This document shows positions 1 through 3,238 of a stretch of 5,109 bases of DNA, in pieces. How positions within the stretch are numbered: the stretch's first letter is position 1; every line of letters starts with the position of its first letter. The notes beneath the pieces were generated by a model. That model was not told where the DNA came from. It ran no database searches and worked only from the letters and a program-made list of their open reading frames with translations. Made by a program: the position numbers and the translations under genes. Source of the stretch: DATJBC01 sp035515515 (GTDB lineage: Bacteria > Actinomycetota > Acidimicrobiia > Acidimicrobiales > UBA8190); assembly GCA_035515515.1 (NCBI GenBank), contig DATJBC010000068.1, forward strand, positions 1 through 5,109, read 5' to 3'.

Positions 1-140
1 CCATCGCCCGGGAGTTCGGCGGCCGGGACCACACCACGGTCATGCACGCCGTGGAGAAGATCTCGTCGCTCATGGGGGAGCGCCGTCAGATCTTCGACCA
101 GGTCAACGACCTCATCCAGCGGATCAAGAGCGGTGCATGA
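1..140 (+). CDS. dnaA: DnaA replication initiator, C-terminal fragment
   Basis: Only the last 45 residues are in the window; the reading frame enters at base 3 and ends at TGA 138-140. DnaA is the AAA+ initiator that binds 9-bp DnaA boxes at oriC, oligomerises with ATP and opens the duplex. The visible part is domain IV, the DNA-binding domain. It reads IAREFGGRDHTTVMHAVEKI, and GGRDHTTVMHA is the family signature whose D-H-T residues contact the box in the major groove. The tail, with IFDQVNDLIQRIKSGA, is the usual C-terminal helix of actinobacterial DnaA. The recognition motif is canonical, so this DnaA should read boxes with the standard TCCACA-like core, which matters for the sites just downstream. 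The AAA+ domain and the start lie to the left of the window. Identification is firm. Confidence 0.97.
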   Translation, partial: IAREFGGRDHTTVMHAVEKISSLMGERRQIFDQVNDLIQRIKSGA

Positions 141-143
141 CCC

Positions 144-257
144 TGTGGAGGACACGGCCCGGGCGGTGGACGGGGCGGGCCGGGCGGTGGACGACGGGCG
201 CCGCGGGTCCCCCCGCCCGACGGGCGCGGTGGACAGCCGTGACACAGCGGTGGACGA
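144..257 (-). repeat. 21-bp phased array of DnaA-box-like sites
   Basis: Five sites read on the minus strand as TCCTCCACA (144-152), CCGTCCACC (165-173), TCGTCCACC (186-194), CTGTCCACC (228-236) and TCGTCCACC (249-257). Their starts are 21, 21, 42 and 21 bp apart, an exact 21-bp grid with the slot at 207-215 degenerate. Four copies share the 9-mer GCGGTGGAC on the + strand, and two share the 14-mer CCGGGCGGTGGACG (159-172 and 180-193). Each matches the actinobacterial box TTGTCCACA at about 6 or 7 of 9 positions, with GC-richer flanks. A 21-bp period is two helical turns, so bound proteins would line up on one face of the DNA. That these are DnaA sites is inference. Confidence 0.65.
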
Positions 258-289
258 CCATAGGGGCCGTGACCTCGCCCGACGCCCCG

Positions 290-305
290 TCGTCCACAAT
301 CCACA
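290..305 (+). promoter_or_regulatory. Pair of overlapping DnaA boxes, opposite orientation
   Basis: TCGTCCACA (290-298) matches TTGTCCACA at 8 of 9 positions and is the best box in the window. CAATCCACA (297-305) matches TTATCCACA at 7 of 9 and overlaps the first by two bases. Both face opposite to the five sites of the upstream array. The centre of the first is 41 bp from the centre of the last array site, close to another multiple of 21. They sit directly before the CTACTA and AT-rich elements, where origin-opening boxes are expected. Confidence 0.65.
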
Positions 306-309
306 GGCC

Positions 310-350
310 CTACTACCGTCACTGCCAGAATTGAATTTCTGGAATGGAAA
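310..350. other. Candidate DNA-unwinding element with DnaA-trio-like repeat
   Basis: After the last DnaA box and a GGCC spacer (306-309), the + strand reads CTACTA (310-315). On the other strand this is 3'-GATGAT-5', two copies of the DnaA-trio described in Bacillus subtilis, which lets DnaA filaments grip single-stranded DNA. A low-GC patch follows at about 326-350. The order box, GC-rich spacer, trio, AT-rich matches the known basal origin-unwinding arrangement. Two trios is few, and the patch is short, so this is a suggestive assignment. Confidence 0.45.
325..342. repeat. 18-bp inverted repeat in the dnaN leader
   Basis: CCAGAATTGAATTTCTGG has perfect 6-bp arms (325-330 and 337-342) around a 6-base centre, TTGAAT. 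It lies five bases before the dnaN Shine-Dalgarno sequence and within the AT-rich patch. It could be a dimeric regulator's operator, a small RNA hairpin in the dnaN leader, or an incidental part of the unwinding element. The sequence does not decide among these. Confidence 0.5.
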
Positions 351-353
351 GGA
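348..353 (+). promoter_or_regulatory. Ribosome binding site of dnaN
   Basis: AAAGGA lies six bases before the GTG at 360-362. It fixes that start; the overlapping GTG at 358-360 is followed at once by TGA and cannot be used. Confidence 0.8.
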
Positions 354-359
354 TCCTGT

Positions 360-1481
360 GTGAAGTTCCGATGTGAGCGAGACACGCTCGTCGAGTCCCT
401 GGCCACCGCCGGTCGAGCCGTGACCGCCCGGGCCTCGACCACGCCTGCGCTCAACGGGGTCCGCATGGAGGTGGCCGGCAACCAGCTCGCCCTGGTGGGC
501 ACCGACCTCGACCTCACCGTGCGGGTGGCCGTGGAGGCCGTGGGCCTCGACGACGGGGCCGTGGTGGCCCCCGCCCGGCTGGCGGCCGACATCGTCCGCT
601 CGCTCGAGCCCGGTGCCGTGACGGTGGAGGGGGGCGACGACGAGGTCGAGATCTCGGCCGCCCGGTCGCGCTTCGTGGTGCGCACCTACCCGGTGGAGGA
701 CTTCCCCGTGCTGGCCGAGCCGCGCCCCGACCAGGTGACGGTGCCCGCGGGGGCGCTGGCGGAGGCGCTGCGCCAGGTGGTCAGGGCGGCCTCGGGTGAC
801 GACGCCCGCCCGCTGCTGACGGGGGTGCTCCTGGCCGCCGAGGCCGAAGGGACCCGCCTGGTGGCCACCGACTCCTACCGTCTGGCCATGCGGGACCTGG
901 CGGGCACGGGGCCGCTGGCCGGCACCGCCGACCAGATCCTCGTGCCCGCCCGGGCCCTCACCGAACTGCAGCGCCTCCTGCCCGCGGCCGGCGGCAAGGA
1001 GGACGGCGACGCCGCGGTGGGGTTCTCCGTCAGCGACCTCGACGCCACCTTCACCGTGCACGGGGTGCGCCTCACGACCCGCCTGCTCGACGGCAAGTTC
1101 CCCGACTACCGCCAGCTCATCCCGCCGGGGTATCCCAACACCCTCCGGGTGGGACGCGAGGCGCTCCTCGACGCGCTGCGGCGGGTGCGGCTCCTCGTCC
1201 GGGACAACACCACACCGGTGCGGCTGTCCATGCGGGCCGGATCGGTGGAGTTGACCGTGGTGTCCCAGGAGGTGGGTCACGCCAGCGAGGACGTGGACGC
1301 CGAGTACGAGGGTGAGGAGCTCACCGTGGCCTTCAACCCGTCGTATCTCATCGACGGCGTAGAGGCCGTCGTCGGGGAGGAGGTCGTGCTCGAGACGGTG
1401 GACGCCACCAAGCCGGCCACGGTGCGGGGCCCTGACCATCAGGACTACCGCTACCTCCTCATGCCGGTGCGGGTGTCGTAG
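360..1481 (+). CDS. dnaN: DNA polymerase III beta subunit (sliding clamp)
   Basis: DnaN is a homodimeric ring that tethers the replicative polymerase and other partners to DNA. The predicted 373 residues match the usual length (E. coli 366) and contain three repeats of the clamp fold, about 1-120, 121-250 and 251-373. Hallmarks are the domain-2 segment RPLLTGVLLAAEAEGTRLVA followed by TDSYRLA (150-176), the segment LLDGKFPDYRQLIP (242-255), FNPSYLIDGVEAV (325-337), and the C-terminus YRYLLMPVRVS. The T-D-S-Y-R-L motif and the M-P-V-R near the end are expected to form the pocket that binds clamp-binding peptides of polymerase and repair proteins. It starts at GTG with a good Shine-Dalgarno sequence. 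It lies downstream of the origin-like region and probably heads a dnaN-recF-dciA unit. Nothing is broken or missing. Confidence 0.98.
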   Translation: MKFRCERDTLVESLATAGRAVTARASTTPALNGVRMEVAGNQLALVGTDLDLTVRVAVEAVGLDDGAVVAPARLAADIVRSLEPGAVTVEGGDDEVEISAARSRFVVRTYPVEDFPVLAEPRPDQVTVPAGALAEALRQVVRAASGDDARPLLTGVLLAAEAEGTRLVATDSYRLAMRDLAGTGPLAGTADQILVPARALTELQRLLPAAGGKEDGDAAVGFSVSDLDATFTVHGVRLTTRLLDGKFPDYRQLIPPGYPNTLRVGREALLDALRRVRLLVRDNTTPVRLSMRAGSVELTVVSQEVGHASEDVDAEYEGEELTVAFNPSYLIDGVEAVVGEEVVLETVDATKPATVRGPDHQDYRYLLMPVRVS

Positions 1482-1520
1482 GCCCGCCCCCGACTGCGCG
1501 CTGCCGTCGCCGAGCGGGCC
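1481..1520 (+). repeat. Inverted repeat spanning the dnaN-recF gap
   Basis: GGCCCGC (1481-1487) pairs with GCGGGCC (1514-1520), and inside it CGAC (1491-1494) can pair with GTCG (1506-1509). The outer arm starts on the last base of the dnaN stop codon and ends two bases before the recF GTG. In mRNA the fold would cover the region where the recF ribosome site should be, which has no clear Shine-Dalgarno sequence. There is no U tract, so a terminator is unlikely. In GC-rich DNA a 7-bp arm can arise by chance. Confidence 0.35.
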
Positions 1521-1522
1521 CC

Positions 1523-2605
1523 GTGGCCGTCGCCACCCTGTGGCTGACCGACTTTCGCTGTTTCGAGCACGTGCAGCTGGACCTGGACGTGACCGGGCTC
1601 ACCGTCCTGCGCGGCCTCAACGGCGCCGGCAAGACGTCGGTGCTCGAGGCCATCGGCTGGCTGGCCACCCAGGGCTCGATCCGGGGCGCACCCCGTGAGG
1701 CCCTGGTGCGCCGGGGTGCGACGTCGGCGGTCGTGCGCGCCGAGGTGGCGCTGGAGGGGCGTGTGGCGCTCATGGAGGCGCAGATCCCCGACGCGGGGAC
1801 GCCCCGCATGCAGGTGAACCGCCAACCGGTGCGTCGCCGGTCGCAGCTGGCCGACACCCTGGCCGTCACGGTCTTCTCGCCCGAGGACCTGCAGCTCGTC
1901 CAGGGTGGGCCCGCGGCGCGCCGCCAGTACCTCGACGACGTCCTCGTGTCCCGGCACGCACGCCTCGAGGCGACGTGCACAGCGGTCGAGCGGATCCTGC
2001 GTCAGCGCGGCGCGCTGCTGCGCCAGAGCAACGGCCGCCTCGACGAGGTCACTGCGTCGACGCTGGACGTGTGGGACGACCGGCTGGCGGAGGCGGGCAC
2101 CGACCTCGCCGAGGCCCGCGCGGCGTTGGCCGAGGAGCTCGGGCCGCACCTGTCTGACGCCTACGGACGTCTGGCGCGTCCCGCCGAGCCCGTCGTGCTC
2201 GGTTACAGGCGTTCGTGGGAAGGGGACCTGCGCACCGCGCTGGCCGCGGCCCGGGCCGAGGACCTGCGCCGCCAGCACACGTCGGTGGGGCCGCACCGCG
2301 ACGACCTCGACATCGTGATCGGCGGCCGGCCGACCCGGACCCACGCGTCGCAAGGCGAGCAGCGCTGCATCGCCCTGGCCCTGCGACTGGCGTCCCACGC
2401 GCTGCGCCGGGAGGAGCTGGCGAACCCGCCGGTGCTGCTCCTCGACGACGTGTTCTCCGAGCTGGACGCCCGTCGCAGCGAGGCCCTGGTGGAGCTGCTC
2501 CCCCCCGGGCAGGTCCTGCTCACCACGGCGGTCGAGCCCCCGGGGGCGGTGCCGGTTGGCAAGGTCATGGACGTGGTGGCGGGCACCGTCGTGGCGCCCG
2601 CCTGA
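1523..2605 (+). CDS. recF: RecF DNA repair and recombination ATPase
   Basis: RecF is an SMC-like ABC ATPase that works with RecO and RecR to load RecA at single-strand gaps and stalled forks. The 360-residue product has the family length and all key motifs: an N-terminal strand ending LTDFRCF, Walker A GLNGAGKT (31-38), the RecF segment FSPEDLQLVQGGPAARR (118-134), SVGPHRDD (254-261), the ABC signature ASQGEQRCIALALRLA (275-290), and Walker B plus D-loop VLLLDDVFSELD (304-315). The middle region (about 140-250) is the helical lobe. The GTG start gives MAVATLWLTDFRCF, which fits the usual RecF N-terminus; no good Shine-Dalgarno sequence precedes it, so coupling to dnaN translation 41 bp upstream is possible. 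Its stop is one base from the next ATG. The gene looks intact. Confidence 0.97.
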   Translation: MAVATLWLTDFRCFEHVQLDLDVTGLTVLRGLNGAGKTSVLEAIGWLATQGSIRGAPREALVRRGATSAVVRAEVALEGRVALMEAQIPDAGTPRMQVNRQPVRRRSQLADTLAVTVFSPEDLQLVQGGPAARRQYLDDVLVSRHARLEATCTAVERILRQRGALLRQSNGRLDEVTASTLDVWDDRLAEAGTDLAEARAALAEELGPHLSDAYGRLARPAEPVVLGYRRSWEGDLRTALAAARAEDLRRQHTSVGPHRDDLDIVIGGRPTRTHASQGEQRCIALALRLASHALRREELANPPVLLLDDVFSELDARRSEALVELLPPGQVLLTTAVEPPGAVPVGKVMDVVAGTVVAPA

Positions 2606-2606
2606 G

Positions 2607-2993
2607 ATGGCCCCGCCCCCCCGCCACGGCGGGCCCGCCGCGCCGGGCCCGCCCGATCCTCCCCGACGCCCCTTCCGGCGCGACGAGCGCGGCCGCGCCG
2701 GGAGGACCGTGCGCATCGGGGACGCACTGGGCGAGGTGGCCAGCCACCTCGGCGCCGGCCGGGCGACGGTGGTGGGGACGGTGTTCGGGAGGTGGATCGA
2801 GATCGTGGGTGCGTCGGTGGCCGAGCATGTCCGCCCCGTGCGCATGGACGGCGACACACTCATCCTGCACGCGGACCATCCCGCCTGGGCCACCCAGATC
2901 CGCATGCTCGCTCCCGAGATCCTCGCCGCGGTGTCCCGCGCGTGCGAGCCCAGCGAGCCCCCCCAGCGCATCGAGGTGCGCGTGCGCCCCTGA
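2607..2993 (+). CDS. dciA: DUF721 protein, probable helicase-loading factor DciA
   Basis: This is a predicted 128-residue protein of the DUF721 family. Members (DciA) interact with the replicative helicase DnaB and are thought to replace DnaC/DnaI-type loaders in most bacteria; Mycobacterium tuberculosis Rv0004, also between recF and gyrB, belongs here. The conserved core is at about 53-112: GTVFGRWIEIVGASVAEHV, RMDGDTLILHADHPAWATQI, then an amphipathic helix, with tryptophans at 63 and 94. The N-terminus (1-32) is Pro/Arg-rich and probably disordered, with 10 Pro in the first 22 residues. The protein is shorter than the roughly 150-190 residues I recall for many actinobacterial members. I chose ATG 2607 because it lies one base after the recF stop; a TTG further upstream (2556) would overlap recF by 50 bp. 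No Shine-Dalgarno sequence is visible, which suggests translational coupling to recF. Confidence 0.88.
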   Translation: MAPPPRHGGPAAPGPPDPPRRPFRRDERGRAGRTVRIGDALGEVASHLGAGRATVVGTVFGRWIEIVGASVAEHVRPVRMDGDTLILHADHPAWATQIRMLAPEILAAVSRACEPSEPPQRIEVRVRP

Positions 2994-3000
2994 CGGGCCG

Positions 3001-3020
3001 CGCGCGCCGCCGGGCGCGCG
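3001..3020 (+). terminator. GC-rich hairpin just after dciA
   Basis: CGCGCGCC (3001-3008) and GGCGCGCG (3013-3020) form a perfect 8-bp stem with a GCCG loop, seven bases after the dciA stop. No U tract follows, so it is not a classical intrinsic terminator. U-less hairpins are often proposed as 3' ends in high-GC actinobacteria. Its position at the end of the dnaN-recF-dciA run supports that role. Confidence 0.4.
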
Positions 3021-3057
3021 GCGCGGCGGGAAAACGCCCCAAAAACCGGGCCCGGCG

Positions 3058-3090
3058 GGCGGGGACCCGACGTCGTGCGGGTGCCCCGCC
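3058..3090 (+). terminator. Strong hairpin between dciA and gyrB
   Basis: The arm 3058-3069 (GGCGGGGACCCG) pairs with 3078-3090 (CGGGTGCCCCGCC) in a 12-bp stem interrupted by one bulged G at 3083, with an 8-base loop. It lies between the end of dciA and the gyrB promoter, a sensible place for a terminator, but has no following U tract on the + strand. On the minus strand, T runs at 3041-3045 and 3031-3034 come after it, so it might stop antisense transcripts. An RNA-stability role is equally possible. Confidence 0.4.
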
Positions 3091-3116
3091 GAGGGCGGCA
3101 CGAAGAAGCTCCGTCG

Positions 3117-3145
3117 CTCGTCGGACCACCCTCTCCTGGTAGACT
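3117..3145 (+). promoter_or_regulatory. gyrB promoter with extended -10
   Basis: TAGACT (3140-3145) is a good actinobacterial -10 box (TAnnnT type) and is preceded by TGG (3137-3139), giving an extended -10 motif, TGnTAGACT. The -35 position at 17-bp spacing holds CTCGTC (3117-3122), a poor match to TTGACA; extended -10 promoters often tolerate this. Transcription would begin near 3151-3153, about 87 bases before the gyrB start. Gyrase promoters in other bacteria respond to DNA relaxation, and whether this one does cannot be seen here. Confidence 0.6.
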
Positions 3146-3152
3146 GACCTGC

Positions 3153-3211
3153 ATCGGAGACGCACGGAACAGCCTCTCGCGAGACTGTGTCAGGGGCCTG
3201 CGTCCCCCGAT
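3153..3211 (+). other. Folded 5' leader of gyrB mRNA
   Basis: ATCGG (3153-3157) pairs with CCGAT (3207-3211) and GACGCA (3159-3164) with TGCGTC (3199-3204), separated only by a 1x2 internal loop. Inside, GCCTC (3172-3176) can pair with GGGGC (3193-3197), including one G-U pair. An alternative inner element is the perfect palindrome TCTCGCGAGA (3175-3184). The outer stem begins almost at the predicted transcription start, so the mRNA would have a structured 5' end, leaving the Shine-Dalgarno sequence outside. It matches no riboswitch class I recognise. Confidence 0.45.
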
Positions 3212-3225
3212 CGGACACCAGCACG

Positions 3226-3231
3226 AAAGGG
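3226..3231 (+). promoter_or_regulatory. Ribosome binding site of gyrB
   Basis: AAAGGG lies seven bases before the GTG at 3239-3241 and supports that start. Confidence 0.75.
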
Positions 3232-3238
3232 CGCGCGC

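Larger units (their letters stand above)
141..359. other. oriC: Putative chromosomal origin (oriC) in the dnaA-dnaN gap
   Basis: This 219-bp stretch has no convincing gene. It carries at least seven DnaA-box-like nonamers that all share the core TCCAC on one strand or the other, and an AT-rich patch at about 326-350 (about 17 of 25 bases A/T, striking in DNA of about 70% GC). Many bacteria, including most actinobacteria, have oriC between dnaA and dnaN, so location and content agree. It is compact for an actinobacterial origin, which often spans several hundred bases. The boxes could also serve DnaA control of dnaN transcription, and both roles may coexist. I see no convincing dnaN promoter: TACCGT at 314-319 fits TAnnnT only loosely, and its -35 region would fall in a DnaA box. 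The origin call is inference from motifs and position. Confidence 0.7.

Noticed and set aside
133..363. Open frame from the end of dnaA through the origin-like region, with its stop overlapping the dnaN GTG
   Set aside because: The GTGTGA overlap resembles translational coupling, but the protein mainly translates the GCGGTGGAC repeats and has no family features. The AAAGGA ribosome site explains dnaN without it.
86..685. Minus-strand frame of 199 codons covering the dnaA-dnaN gap
   Set aside because: It runs antisense to dnaN and the box array, with low-complexity Ser/Arg/Pro content and no ribosome site or motif.
2556..2606. Longer dciA start at a TTG inside recF
   Set aside because: It would overlap recF by 50 bp and adds 17 residues unlike the family; the ATG one base after the recF stop is the simpler start.
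2215..3147. Plus-strand frame of 310 codons across recF, dciA and the gap before gyrB
   Set aside because: It is out of frame with both recF and dciA, whose conserved motifs are intact, and its product is Pro/Arg/Ala-rich without motifs.
3153..3238. Known riboswitch, tRNA or leader peptide in the gyrB leader
   Set aside because: No tRNA-like arms or known riboswitch core are visible. The one GTG-led frame (3187) runs past the gyrB start in another phase without features.
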